From positions 1-34,875 of the forward strand of contig CALFOZ010000128.1 in NCBI GenBank assembly GCA_937919205.1: a stretch of DNA of 34,875 nucleotides, read 5' to 3'. Of this stretch, positions 15,389 through 24,417 are shown in pieces (the first letter of the stretch is position 1; each line of letters starts with the position of its first letter). The notes below the pieces were generated by a model. That model was not told where the DNA came from. It was given only the letters and a program-made list of their open reading frames with translations, and did not search any database. Source of the stretch: an uncultured Planctomycetia bacterium (GTDB lineage Bacteria; Planctomycetota; Phycisphaerae; Phycisphaerales; SM1A02). Both the position numbers and the translations under genes were made by a program.

Positions 15389-18300
15389 TTATGCGGGCAA
15401 CACTTTTGCGTTGGCGCGTGAATCGGACTCCGACATTTCTTGAGCTGTGGGATCTTCATTTTTGCGATAGATAATTGTGCCCGCAATCGCAATGCTAGAG
15501 AATGTTCCCGCAATTAAACCCACCAAGAAGGTTACGGCGAACGGACGAATGCCGGTGCCTCCAAGTGAATACAAAATAATTGCCGTTGCGATGGTGCTTC
15601 CACCCGTTAAAAGAGTTCGACTAAATGTTTGATTGATACTGAGATTGACAACCGCGCGAGTGACATACGTGGCCTTGCCGCGATTTTCTCGGATGCGATC
15701 CAAGATGACCACGGTGTCGTTGAGTGAGTATCCAACGATGGTCAACAAGCCCGCCACAACGTTGAGATCGATTCGGAAATCGCTCATGAGTATGGAGGCG
15801 CCAAAGGTGGTATCACCCAATGCGCGGCTGATGGATAGGAAGCCAAGACACACCGCCAAATTGAACAGCACAGCCAAGACCGTGGCGAATGAGAATCGCA
15901 AAGAACCAAATCGCACCCAGATATAGCCAAGCATCAGGAACAAACTCATGAGCACTGCGACAGTGGCGTTGGCCACCAAGGTGCGCGCCACGGCGGGACT
16001 GAAACTGCTGACTTGATCAAGCGTTGTGCCTTGCGCAACAGCGGACGAAACCAATTTCCATTCCTTGGCCGCCAAGTTGCTATCCCACGCGTCGATGGAA
16101 CCCTTGAGGGAATTGATTTGTGGATCGGACACCAACACCGCCACGCTGGTTTGACCTTGGTCAGGTTGTGTGGAATCTGCTGGCGTGAGTCCAACCACAA
16201 GCGTGTCGCGGCCGGCGATCTCGGAGAAATCAGGTTGATTGCGAAGACGCGCAATGCGCTGTTGCAAATCAGCGGTGGTGATGGGTGGATTGATGTTGTC
16301 GATCACCACAGCCACGCCACCTCTATAGGAGCCAACGGAACTTTGCGAACCAGACCGCGCGATGTTGTCGCCCAGCTTGTCTTTTTCCAGCGGATACGTG
16401 TGGCTGGCATGTGAGGTGTCGCCCACGCCTGTAAATGTGGATGGAAGACGCGCGTCCAAGTCGCTGGCCAACACCCCCACCACGGCGTTGGTGACCGAGG
16501 AGGTGATTTTACTTTCATCATCGATGGAAGTTGGATTGCCAACCTTGATTTGGAATGAACTGGCGCGGAAATCCTTGGTTTGCTCGCCCACCGAGAGCAC
16601 GTTGGCGCTTTCCAATTGGGAAAGAATTGGATCGCTGGCCTTAGACACACCGAAGGCGCGGATTTTATTTTCAACATCAACGCGTGAAAGAAGCAAGCGC
16701 CCAGTGGCGTCGGCATCTTCGCCATTTTTGGCTTGGCGGGTTGTCATTGTCATGGACACACCACCACGGAACTCGGTTTCAAAAATATCACCGCCGCGGA
16801 TCACGACCATGATCACGCCAAGAAGCGCCACAACAAGTGAGCCACCTAAAAGCATGGGACGCAATGTGATCCAATCAATATTTGGCTTGAGCGCGCGGGC
16901 GACGGCTGGAAATTGAACCGGAAGCATAGGCAATGTACGCTGACCCATCCAACCAGACCACACCGCCAATAACACGCGCGTGATCCACAAACCAGAGATG
17001 AACGTGGCGAACACGCCGATAGCCATGGTGACGCCGAAGCCCTTGACTTCTGTTCCCGCGAACAAGATCAACACAAGACACACGATCAAGTTGGTGATGT
17101 TGCCGTCAAAGATGGCGGAGAAGGCGCGCGCAAATCCCAAACGGATCGCGTTGCGCAGACTCTCCTTATTGTCCATCATTTCCTCGCGGATGCGCTCATA
17201 AATAAGCACGTTGGCGTCCACGGCCATGGCCACGCTTAGGGAAATGCCCGCTAGACCTGGCAAGGTGAATGTGGCATCCATGAATGCCATCACGCCAAAG
17301 ATAATGGCGGCGTTGACAATCAGCGACAAGTTGGCGATAAAACCAGCCACAAAGTAATACAGCAACATGACCACTGCGGTCACGCCAATGGAAAGCATCA
17401 CGGCCGCCAAGCCGCGCTCAAGATTGTCCGCGCCGATTGATGGACCAAGCACATTCATGCTCACGGGTTCCGAACTCAGTTGCCCTTCAAGCGCGCCGGA
17501 GGAAAGAACACGAATGAGATATTTAATTTCATCCTCATCGAAACTGCCGGTGATTTGACCGTTGCCACCAATGCGGCTTTGCAAAGTTGGAGCGGTGTAG
17601 ACCTGACCATCGAGCACAATGGCCATGGCGCGGCCAATGTTTGGACCAGTGAGTCGACCCATTTCTTGCCCGCCCGTTGTGTCCAGACGAAACGCGATGC
17701 TGGTTCGACCAAGTTCGTCGATACCGCGCGAGGCGCTCTCCAAGCTCCATGAATGACCGGAGCCGGTGTGGGTTAGAATTTTTTCCGCGGATGTGGCTAG
17801 CAATACATATGGCTTTCCGTCGTAGCTGGCGCCGATCAAATCGCGGCCGGCGAAAAATGAAGCTGGGTCACTTAACAAGGCGTCGATTTGCGCCGGAGTA
17901 TCGCCCCACTGCTTGGGATCATTGATTGGAAACCAAGCGGCAAGCGCGCTGGTGGAACCAATGGGGCCCCGCTCGGCCAATTCCTTGCGCATTTGTTCAG
18001 GGTTCACGCCTTCTGGCATGCGATTGCTCATGGCAATTCTAAAATCAAGAACGCCCGCGCCGCGGAACAAGCGCTTTAAATCCTCGGGATCATCAAGACT
18101 GGTTCGAATGGAGTCATACTCTGTGAACGCCACCAGCGTGGCGTCAATATCCTTGGCAGATCCAGCGAACTCATTGCGGATGGCTTGCAACCCGCGCTCG
18201 CGATCACTTGCACCCATGCGTGGAGTTCCATTGGATTCCATTTCAATGTCGCCGGATCCGTTACGAATTGGCCGTGGAGAATTATCCAACGCCAACACAC

Positions 18301-18916
18301 GAAGCAAGCGAGATTCAGAGATGCCCTTGCCGGCAATTCCAACCATTTTGGATTCCAAAGACAGATCAGCTTTTGCAAGCGCGTTCTCGGCGGCGGACAC
18401 ATCTCCTCCACTTTGAATTGCTTCTTGCAAAGCAATCTTGGATGATTTCACCTCATCAAACGCCGCCTGAAGCTGGGTCAATCTTTGTTGAAACAACGGA
18501 TCGCTTGAGCCAAATCGTTGCGCCGTGGTGCCGGCAACAAGACTTTGCTCCAAGTCTGCCCCATCAATTCCACTGCGTTTCACCAAGTCGGCAAGTGCCT
18601 GACGAAATGTAAGTTGCTTCTGTCGAACCTCGGCGCCAGGCAAAGGCATGATCACTTCAATTCGATCCCGACCCTGTGGAACAAAGGAAATATCCAACAC
18701 GCCAGTGGGATTCACTCGTTGCTTGAGAACCTCGATCACTTGCTTGAGAACCAACTCGGGTTGCGCGTCGACCGGCATTTTGACCGCGTACACCAAACTC
18801 ACGCCACCGCGAAGATCCCTGCCAAGACGCAGGGTTTTGTTGAGTGGCCAGACACTCCAAATGAGCGCCGCGGCGAGAGCAATGATACACGTTACTTGAA
18901 ATGCGAGCCGATTCAT
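15389..18916 (-). CDS. secDF: SecDF fusion protein translocase subunit
   Basis: A 1175-residue fusion of SecD and SecF, which use the proton gradient to help pull proteins through SecYEG and release them in the periplasm. The SecD half has the N-terminal LGRDLRGG (31-38), a long periplasmic domain, then the membrane block with MAVDANVLIYERIREEM. The SecF half starts at about residue 690, with EFRGGVSM near 722, and has GYSLNDTVVILDRIRENRG in its membrane block. Both halves show six membrane segments. The periplasmic P1 region is unusually long, with a helical, Gln/Ala-rich insertion near residues 115-200. An AAAGGG ribosome binding site precedes the ATG. Position after tgt and yajC is the common bacterial order. 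A roughly 100-bp AT-rich gap before it could hold a promoter, but none is clear. Confidence 0.96.
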   Translation of the reverse strand: MNRLAFQVTCIIALAAALIWSVWPLNKTLRLGRDLRGGVSLVYAVKMPVDAQPELVLKQVIEVLKQRVNPTGVLDISFVPQGRDRIEVIMPLPGAEVRQKQLTFRQALADLVKRSGIDGADLEQSLVAGTTAQRFGSSDPLFQQRLTQLQAAFDEVKSSKIALQEAIQSGGDVSAAENALAKADLSLESKMVGIAGKGISESRLLRVLALDNSPRPIRNGSGDIEMESNGTPRMGASDRERGLQAIRNEFAGSAKDIDATLVAFTEYDSIRTSLDDPEDLKRLFRGAGVLDFRIAMSNRMPEGVNPEQMRKELAERGPIGSTSALAAWFPINDPKQWGDTPAQIDALLSDPASFFAGRDLIGASYDGKPYVLLATSAEKILTHTGSGHSWSLESASRGIDELGRTSIAFRLDTTGGQEMGRLTGPNIGRAMAIVLDGQVYTAPTLQSRIGGNGQITGSFDEDEIKYLIRVLSSGALEGQLSSEPVSMNVLGPSIGADNLERGLAAVMLSIGVTAVVMLLYYFVAGFIANLSLIVNAAIIFGVMAFMDATFTLPGLAGISLSVAMAVDANVLIYERIREEMMDNKESLRNAIRLGFARAFSAIFDGNITNLIVCLVLILFAGTEVKGFGVTMAIGVFATFISGLWITRVLLAVWSGWMGQRTLPMLPVQFPAVARALKPNIDWITLRPMLLGGSLVVALLGVIMVVIRGGDIFETEFRGGVSMTMTTRQAKNGEDADATGRLLLSRVDVENKIRAFGVSKASDPILSQLESANVLSVGEQTKDFRASSFQIKVGNPTSIDDESKITSSVTNAVVGVLASDLDARLPSTFTGVGDTSHASHTYPLEKDKLGDNIARSGSQSSVGSYRGGVAVVIDNINPPITTADLQQRIARLRNQPDFSEIAGRDTLVVGLTPADSTQPDQGQTSVAVLVSDPQINSLKGSIDAWDSNLAAKEWKLVSSAVAQGTTLDQVSSFSPAVARTLVANATVAVLMSLFLMLGYIWVRFGSLRFSFATVLAVLFNLAVCLGFLSISRALGDTTFGASILMSDFRIDLNVVAGLLTIVGYSLNDTVVILDRIRENRGKATYVTRAVVNLSINQTFSRTLLTGGSTIATAIILYSLGGTGIRPFAVTFLVGLIAGTFSSIAIAGTIIYRKNEDPTAQEMSESDSRANAKVLPA

Positions 18917-19015
18917 TCAAACCCTTTCACAGAATTACTTTGAGAGATGTATCCAAAAATTGAACTGTATTTAAAAACTTATTTCAACGAAATATAATTT
19001 ACATGCATGCGGACA

Positions 19016-19459
19016 TTATAAATTTGTCTTGGTGGCCGACTCCACAGCTGTTTCAATGGCCGCGGGTTGCAAGATAGTTGTGATGGCGTCGCGGGTGAAT
19101 GTGAGTTTGGTCTCACGGCCCTCATCAACACGAAGCACCACGACATCTGGTTTCACCTCGACAACACTTCCAATGATTCCGCCCGCGGTGACCACGCGGT
19201 CATTCTTGCGAAGTTCGGAAAGCATTTTGGCGCGCGCCTTCTTTTGTTTGCGACCACTGAGCGTGCTGAACAGAACCATCATCACCAAAACTGGAATCAA
19301 GATCCAGAACATGTCGGCGCCTGGAGGCGCGGCTGGCGCGCCTGTTGGCGTTGCGGTGGCGACACCGTTAACCATGGTTGGCGCGGGCGTGGCTGGTTGA
19401 CCCGCGAGCGATGGACCAGGACCAATTTGAGCTTGTGCAAACGCGATTAGATGTGTCAT
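19016..19459 (-). CDS. yajC: Preprotein translocase subunit YajC
   Basis: A 147-residue small membrane protein of the Sec accessory complex. The membrane segment is DMFWILIPVLVMMVLFSTL (about 49-67), followed by the basic GRKQKKARAKM and the cytoplasmic LRKNDRVVTAGGIIGSVVEV block, the family hallmark. Unlike most YajC proteins, which start a few residues before the membrane segment, this one has a 48-residue Ala/Pro/Thr-rich N-terminal part. Its ATG overlaps the tgt stop by four bases (ATGA), showing translational coupling. A start at the Met of DMFW would remove the extension, but the overlap favours the longer form. Confidence 0.94.
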   Translation of the reverse strand: MTHLIAFAQAQIGPGPSLAGQPATPAPTMVNGVATATPTGAPAAPPGADMFWILIPVLVMMVLFSTLSGRKQKKARAKMLSELRKNDRVVTAGGIIGSVVEVKPDVVVLRVDEGRETKLTFTRDAITTILQPAAIETAVESATKTNL

Positions 19460-20607
19460 TGCGTATCTCCATCAAGGCCTTGGGGGCTGGCCGCTAGACA
19501 CGGCCAAGCCTCTTTCAGCGAAGACCACGCATTGCAACCGATTGCCCGCCGAATGTCTAGCAGTAGTCTTTGATAGAAACGAATGTTGTGGATGCTGGCG
19601 AGGGTGGGACCAAGCATTTCCCCCGCCATAAACAGGTGTCGCAGGTAGGCGCGGGAAAATCCGCCAGCGCAGGTTTCACAGTCACAATTGGCTTCAATTG
19701 GCTCGGAATCAGCAACGTGAATGGCGTTGCGAAGGCGAATGGGCCCATGCTTGGTGAAGACCAACCCGTTGCGCCCGTTGCGCGTGGGAAGGACGCAATC
19801 GAACATGTCCACACCCGCGGCCACGGCCATGACAATGTCGTGGGCGTACCCCACGCCCATTAAGTAGCGCGGCTTGTGCTCTGGCAATTTGCTGGCGGTG
19901 AATTGCACCACATCGCAAATGGCTTGAGTGCTTTCGCCGACCGCCACGCCGCCAATGGCGTAGCCGGGCAAGTCAACTTGTTGCGTAAGTTCAAGACTGC
20001 GCGCGCGAAGTTCCAATGATGTTCCGCCTTGCACAATTCCAAACAACGCTTGATCGCTTTTGCGCGCGTGCGCTTTGTTGCAACGCTCCAGCCAGCGCGC
20101 GCTACGTTCAATGGCGAGCTCCACGCGCGCGGTGGAAGTTTCTGCGCCTGCGCTTGGCGGACAATCATCAAAGGCCATGATGATGTCGGCGCCAATATTA
20201 TTTTGCGCTTGAATGCTACGCTCGGGCGTGACGCGAACGCGCGCGCCGTCAACAAAAGATTTAAACGTGACTCCATCGTCGTCGATGTCGCGGATGGCGG
20301 CCATGGAAAAAGCTTGAAAGCCACCGGAGTCCGTCAAGATGGGTCCACTCCAGCGCATGAAATTATGCGCGCCGCCAAGAAGCGCGACGCGTTCGTCACC
20401 GGGGCGCAACATAAGGTGCAAAGTGTTGTTGAGAATGCACTGGCTACCCGTGGCGCGAACCTGCGCTGGTGTAAGTCCCTTCATTGCGGCGGCGGTGGCC
20501 ACGGGCATGAACGCGGGTGTTTGCATGTCGCCATGCGCGGTTTTGATCACGCCCAATCGTGCGTGATTTTCAGTGGATTTGTGCAGAATTGAAAATTGGA
20601 TTGACAT
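19456..20607 (-). CDS. tgt: tRNA-guanine transglycosylase
   Basis: A 383-residue enzyme that exchanges guanine 34 of Asp, Asn, His and Tyr tRNAs for the queuosine precursor preQ1. Visible residues are Asp93 in TDSGGFQAFSM (general base), the GGVAVGE loop (220-226) and Asp271 in DMFDCVLPTRNGRNG (nucleophile). The zinc site is Cys309, Cys311, Cys314 and His340 (CDCETC, then IHNIRFY). The length is usual for the bacterial enzyme. It lies 15 bases after the rhomboid gene and overlaps yajC, matching the widespread tgt-yajC-secDF order. queA is not in the window. Confidence 0.97.
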   Translation of the reverse strand: MSIQFSILHKSTENHARLGVIKTAHGDMQTPAFMPVATAAAMKGLTPAQVRATGSQCILNNTLHLMLRPGDERVALLGGAHNFMRWSGPILTDSGGFQAFSMAAIRDIDDDGVTFKSFVDGARVRVTPERSIQAQNNIGADIIMAFDDCPPSAGAETSTARVELAIERSARWLERCNKAHARKSDQALFGIVQGGTSLELRARSLELTQQVDLPGYAIGGVAVGESTQAICDVVQFTASKLPEHKPRYLMGVGYAHDIVMAVAAGVDMFDCVLPTRNGRNGLVFTKHGPIRLRNAIHVADSEPIEANCDCETCAGGFSRAYLRHLFMAGEMLGPTLASIHNIRFYQRLLLDIRRAIGCNAWSSLKEAWPCLAASPQGLDGDTQ

Positions 20608-20622
20608 GTGAATTGCGCAAAC

Positions 20623-21756
20623 TCACTGCTTGCGGCTGGCGGCGCGCAAAATTTCACGCTCGTTGTCATTCAAAGCTTGCAAACCGCCCTTGCGAATTTT
20701 GTCCAGGATGCGATCAATGGTGGCGGCGTCTGGACCAGAATCACGGCGCTTGCTGGCCTTAAGTTTGCGCGTGCGACTGGTTGGATCGGCGTTGCCAAGC
20801 AAGTTCAACAATCCATGCAAAGAATCTGGATGGCGAATGAACCAATAGCCGGCAATGGCGCCGCCCAAGTGCCCCGCTTCGCCACCCGCGTTGTTGAAGC
20901 CAAAGAAAATAGTGAGTAGCGCGATGCCAACCAGCGCGTAGGCCAACGTTCGCAGTGGCATGGGCAAGACAAAGAACAGCAATACTTGCGCCGTGGGCGC
21001 CAAGAATGCCGCCGCCATGATCACGCCAAATATTCCGGCGCTTGCGCCAACCAGTGGCGTGGTTGGATCGTTGGGAAGCACAAATGGAATGCGCGCATTT
21101 GGAAATTGAATGCCCAAAAAGTTCAACAATAAATACATGGTGGCGCCAGCCATGCCGCAAATTAAATAGAACGCCAAGTAGCGCTTGCCGCCCAAATAGC
21201 GCTCAACAATGGGTCCAAAGAAATACAGCGCCATCATGTTGAACAACAAATGATTTAGGTTGGCGTGCAGAAATTGAAAGCCAACAAAGCGCCACAATTC
21301 CAAGCCACGGCCAGGTGGACTGTCGGCGCTCCACAGCGCGGTGCTGGTGGAGAAATGAAGCCACGCCTGGAGCGGCGATGTGGCTTGAAACCAAGCGAAG
21401 CCAACCATTTCGTTTTCAATTTGCAGTGGCTCAACTCCAATGTTGGGGTCGCTAAATGGAATTGATTTCGAGGCCGTCTGCAACAAGGGTGCAAGCCTGG
21501 GATCAAGTTGCGTTAATGAAAGCGATTTGATTGGACCGGCTTGCTTCACTTGACTGCTTTGCGCGCTTGACAGTGGCTGGCCGTTGAGATCGGTTGAACC
21601 AACAAACATCCAGCCAGGAATTTTTTTCTCAAGGAATCCGTCGAGCACAAACACGGTCACGCAAATGGCGATGATCCAAGTGGTGACCGACCACTGCGGC
21701 AAGGCAATGCGCGATTGGGAGCGCGGTCTCATCCAGTCACGGTTTTCAAAGGCCAT
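20623..21756 (-). CDS. Rhomboid-family intramembrane serine protease
   Basis: A 377-residue protein with about seven membrane segments. The catalytic Ser239 is in GASAGIFG and His296 in GGEAGHLGGAIAGY. The HxxxN motif of the second helix is FLHANLNHLLFN (His164, Asn168). A first membrane helix (TTWIIAICVTVFVLDGFL, about 25-42) is followed by a polar periplasmic loop of about 110 residues before the rhomboid core, longer than usual. The C-terminal 65 residues are cytosolic, charged, and hold a short helical segment (ATIDRILDKIRKGGLQALND) of the kind seen in other planctomycete rhomboids; this last comparison is from memory. Substrates are unknown. It opens the tgt-yajC-secDF run and is divergent from mlaF. 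Confidence 0.93.
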   Translation of the reverse strand: MAFENRDWMRPRSQSRIALPQWSVTTWIIAICVTVFVLDGFLEKKIPGWMFVGSTDLNGQPLSSAQSSQVKQAGPIKSLSLTQLDPRLAPLLQTASKSIPFSDPNIGVEPLQIENEMVGFAWFQATSPLQAWLHFSTSTALWSADSPPGRGLELWRFVGFQFLHANLNHLLFNMMALYFFGPIVERYLGGKRYLAFYLICGMAGATMYLLLNFLGIQFPNARIPFVLPNDPTTPLVGASAGIFGVIMAAAFLAPTAQVLLFFVLPMPLRTLAYALVGIALLTIFFGFNNAGGEAGHLGGAIAGYWFIRHPDSLHGLLNLLGNADPTSRTRKLKASKRRDSGPDAATIDRILDKIRKGGLQALNDNEREILRAASRKQ

Positions 21757-21842
21757 GCACGAAGCCTAACCATTTTAAAGAATCCCGTGACCGCAGAACG
21801 CGCCCCTTGCGCAACACGGCAGAATGTTGGCATGATGCGCCT

Positions 21843-22619
21843 GTGAGCGAAACCACCACCGACGCATTCCGCGTGCAGAACCTGCATAAATCATTTGGGG
21901 AACTGCACGTGTTGAAAGGCGTGGAAATGCAATTTCCCCGCGGCAAGACCACGGTGGTGCTAGGTCCCAGTGGTTGCGGCAAGAGCGTGTTACTACGGCA
22001 TTTGGTGGGTTTGGAAAAACCCGACCAAGGCAGTGTGTGGTTTGGGCAACAACGAATCGACCAACTCACGGAGTCGCAATTGATCGATCCAAGGCGGCAG
22101 ATTGGATTTTTATTTCAACAAGGCGCGCTTTTTGATTCGCTCACCGTGCAAGACAACATCGCGTTTCCATTAATCGAACATGGCGTGGCCAGTGGCGCCA
22201 AAGCGCGCGCCATGGTTGAGCATGTACTGCACTTGGTTGGATTGAACGACAAGATCAATGTCATGCCCGCTTCGCTTTCTGGTGGACAGCGCAAACGCGT
22301 GGCGTTGGCGCGCGCCATTGTCATGCAACCCGCCGTGGTGCTGTATGACGAACCCACCACCGGTCTTGATCCAATCACCAGCGATGTGATCAACGAGCTC
22401 ATCATGAAGTTGGCGCGCGAACTGAACATCACAAGCATCGTGGTGACGCATGATTTGGCCAGCGCCTTTCAAGTGGCCGATCGAATCATCATGTTGTATG
22501 ACGGGCGCGTTGAATTGGCGGGAACGCCCGCGCAAGTTCGTCAATCAGAATTGCCGGTGGTGGCGCGATTTCTAAAAGGCAAGGCCAGCCCCGAGGAACT
22601 TGCGGAGATTCAATCGTGA
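21843..22619 (+). CDS. mlaF: ABC transporter ATPase, MlaF type
   Basis: A 258-residue ATPase from the GTG start at 21843, which begins just before the ABC domain (FRVQNLHKSFGELHVLKGVE). Walker A is GPSGCGKS (41-48), the signature LSGGQRKRVALARAI, Walker B VVLYDEPTTGLDP and the switch His in VVTHD. The extended GLDPITSDVINELI and the adjacent MCE-domain gene identify it as the MlaF/Mkl type that powers phospholipid transfer between membranes. A TTG at 21807 would add 12 residues without family support. The usual permease MlaE is missing from this locus. The gap to mlaD is 90 bases. Confidence 0.9.
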   Translation: MSETTTDAFRVQNLHKSFGELHVLKGVEMQFPRGKTTVVLGPSGCGKSVLLRHLVGLEKPDQGSVWFGQQRIDQLTESQLIDPRRQIGFLFQQGALFDSLTVQDNIAFPLIEHGVASGAKARAMVEHVLHLVGLNDKINVMPASLSGGQRKRVALARAIVMQPAVVLYDEPTTGLDPITSDVINELIMKLARELNITSIVVTHDLASAFQVADRIIMLYDGRVELAGTPAQVRQSELPVVARFLKGKASPEELAEIQS

Positions 22620-22709
22620 TCACGACGCGCCACATGTATCAAGCGAGTTTCATGCGCTGGCCGCGCGCTCGTTTCGCCCCCTCGCCGCATTTCACCTAAA
22701 GTCCGATCC

Positions 22710-23558
22710 ATGCAATCCTCCACAAGAGATTTCGCCGTTGGACTGACCTCCATCATTGGACTGCTGGGCCTCGCCGCCATGATGTTGTTGTTTGGTGAAT
22801 TGACGTGGCTATTTCAAAAGACATATCCCATCGCGTTGCAGGCCAACTCAGCGGCGGGATTGCGCGAAGGCGGACAAGTGATGCTTGAAGGCGTGGTTGT
22901 GGGACAAGTCAGCCATATCCATATTGAACCCACCGAACCAAATCCGGTGCGCATCACGCTGGCGATTGTGGAACGGACGCAATTGCCAACGGGTGTCATC
23001 CCAACCATCAGCGCGGGGTTGATCGGTGGCGGAAGTCGAATTGATTTGAAAATTCCAAAGAGCTACGTTAAGAGCGACGGGGTGATCGATGCAAAGCATC
23101 CAACAATTCTTGTGGGGCGATTCTTCACAATCACCGATCGCATAGACGCGATTGGCAACGGCGTGGAGCGCGTAGTGGCTGGCGCGCAGGCGTGGCTTGG
23201 CGACGAGCAAATGCGCGCGGATTTCAAGAGCGCGGTTTGGAAAGCCAACGAGTTAATTACGCAAGCCACCGCGACGGCGGATGGCATCACCAAACTTTCC
23301 GCGCAACTGCAAAGCGATTCGCATGAGTTGCTTAAACAAGTGGCGCCGGCCTTCGCGGGTCTCACCGCGGCGCTGGATGAAATTCGAGCCTTGGCCAAGA
23401 AGGCCACAGAGGGCGATGGCACGGTTGGCCGCTTGATGAGCGATCCTGAATTGTTTGAGAACCTGTCCGACGCCTCGCGGCGATTGGACATGACCATGCG
23501 CGATTTGCAATTGCTGATCCGCAAGATCAAGGAAGAGGGATTGGGCGTGAGTTTCTAA
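22710..23558 (+). CDS. mlaD: MCE-domain protein, MlaD type
   Basis: A 282-residue lipid-binding protein. An N-terminal anchor (FAVGLTSIIGLLGLAAMMLL, residues 8-27) is followed by the MCE domain (about 40-120): NSAAGLREGGQVMLEGVVVG, then VRITLAIVERTQLP and GLIGGGSRIDL. The C-terminal half is a long helix-forming region with repeated Ala/Leu, as in other MlaD/PqiB-like proteins that form hexameric rings or tunnels. It acts in the periplasm with MlaF and MlaE. No clear ribosome binding site precedes the ATG. It converges on the OmpA gene and shares a hairpin terminator. Confidence 0.9.
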   Translation: MQSSTRDFAVGLTSIIGLLGLAAMMLLFGELTWLFQKTYPIALQANSAAGLREGGQVMLEGVVVGQVSHIHIEPTEPNPVRITLAIVERTQLPTGVIPTISAGLIGGGSRIDLKIPKSYVKSDGVIDAKHPTILVGRFFTITDRIDAIGNGVERVVAGAQAWLGDEQMRADFKSAVWKANELITQATATADGITKLSAQLQSDSHELLKQVAPAFAGLTAALDEIRALAKKATEGDGTVGRLMSDPELFENLSDASRRLDMTMRDLQLLIRKIKEEGLGVSF

Positions 23559-23576
23559 GCGCGCTTGCATGGCGCG

Positions 23577-23616
23577 AAATAAAAAGCGGTTCGACTCAGT
23601 TGAATCGAACCGCTTT
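23577..23616 (-). terminator. Strong hairpin terminator between mlaD and the OmpA gene
   Basis: AAAGCGGTTCGA (23583-23594) and TCGAACCGCTTT (23605-23616) form a perfect 12-bp stem. Leftward, for the OmpA gene, it is followed by TTTTTATTT. Rightward, for mlaD, it is followed only by the T residues inside the stem and GATGTAT, so it is best on the minus strand but may serve both genes. Confidence 0.85.
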
Positions 23617-23649
23617 GATGTATCAAACAAAATGCGCGAAAGGCGCGAA

Positions 23650-24282
23650 TTAGTTGCTGACCACGATCACTTCAACGCGGCGGCTTTGCGCCTTGGTCTT
23701 CAACGGAACGTCTGGACCAAAGCTGGAAAGCGAAATCACATTGCCCTCAAGGCCCTTCTTAATGATGTATTCACGCACTGAATAGGCGCGATCGAAACCC
23801 AAATAATAATTGTCCTTGAAGCCGGACTTCTTGATTGGATCGGTGTCGGTGAAGCCCGCGACGCGAATGTACTTGCCGGCATACTTGTCCTTCAAGATGG
23901 CCGCGACCTTGTCAAGACTTTTCTTGGCGTTCTCTTTCAGCGCGGTCTTGCCGGAATCAAACAGCACGTCGCCTTCAATGCTGACATGCAACTCGTTTCC
24001 AATTTGGTTGGCGGTTACGCCCTCAATGCCGCTGAAATTCTTGTCGCCAGCGCCTGCGGTGCCAGCGGCGCCCTTGGACTTGTCTGCTTCATCAGCGCGG
24101 GCAATCGCGGCTTGACGCTCACGGTCCGCGGATTCCAAGGCGGCGTTGCGGTCGTCAAGTTGCTTGCGAAGACTTTCATTTTCGGTGGTCAACTCGTCAA
24201 CGGTTTGTTGATTGTTCTTGCAACCAACCACTGTTGTGGCGGCGATAAGTGCGAGCAGGGACATAAGACGTTTTGTTTTCAT
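23650..24282 (-). CDS. OmpA-family lipoprotein (Pal-like)
   Basis: A 210-residue protein. The signal peptide MKTKRLMSLLALIAATTVVG ends at a VVGC lipobox (lipidated Cys about residue 21). A coiled-coil stretch (TTENESLRKQLDDRNAALES) follows, then an Ala/Gly-rich linker and an OmpA C-terminal domain (about 80-210). This has VLFDSGKTALKENAKKSLDK, the peptidoglycan-binding Asp in RVAGFTDTDP and the Arg pair in AQSRRVEVIV. Such proteins tie the outer membrane to peptidoglycan. The ATG at 24282 is chosen because AAGGA lies about ten bases before it and the signal peptide starts there. It is a single gene ending in a strong terminator. Confidence 0.93.
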   Translation of the reverse strand: MKTKRLMSLLALIAATTVVGCKNNQQTVDELTTENESLRKQLDDRNAALESADRERQAAIARADEADKSKGAAGTAGAGDKNFSGIEGVTANQIGNELHVSIEGDVLFDSGKTALKENAKKSLDKVAAILKDKYAGKYIRVAGFTDTDPIKKSGFKDNYYLGFDRAYSVREYIIKKGLEGNVISLSSFGPDVPLKTKAQSRRVEVIVVSN

Positions 24283-24417
24283 AATGCGCAATCCTTCCGT
24301 TGAATGAGCCCGCAACAGGTCCCGTTGACATGCTGAATAGAGCCCCGATTACTTGAAGGACGCAGTGCAAACGCAATCACTTGGTTTGTCAAGCGATCGT
24401 TGCGAAATTGCTTGAAT

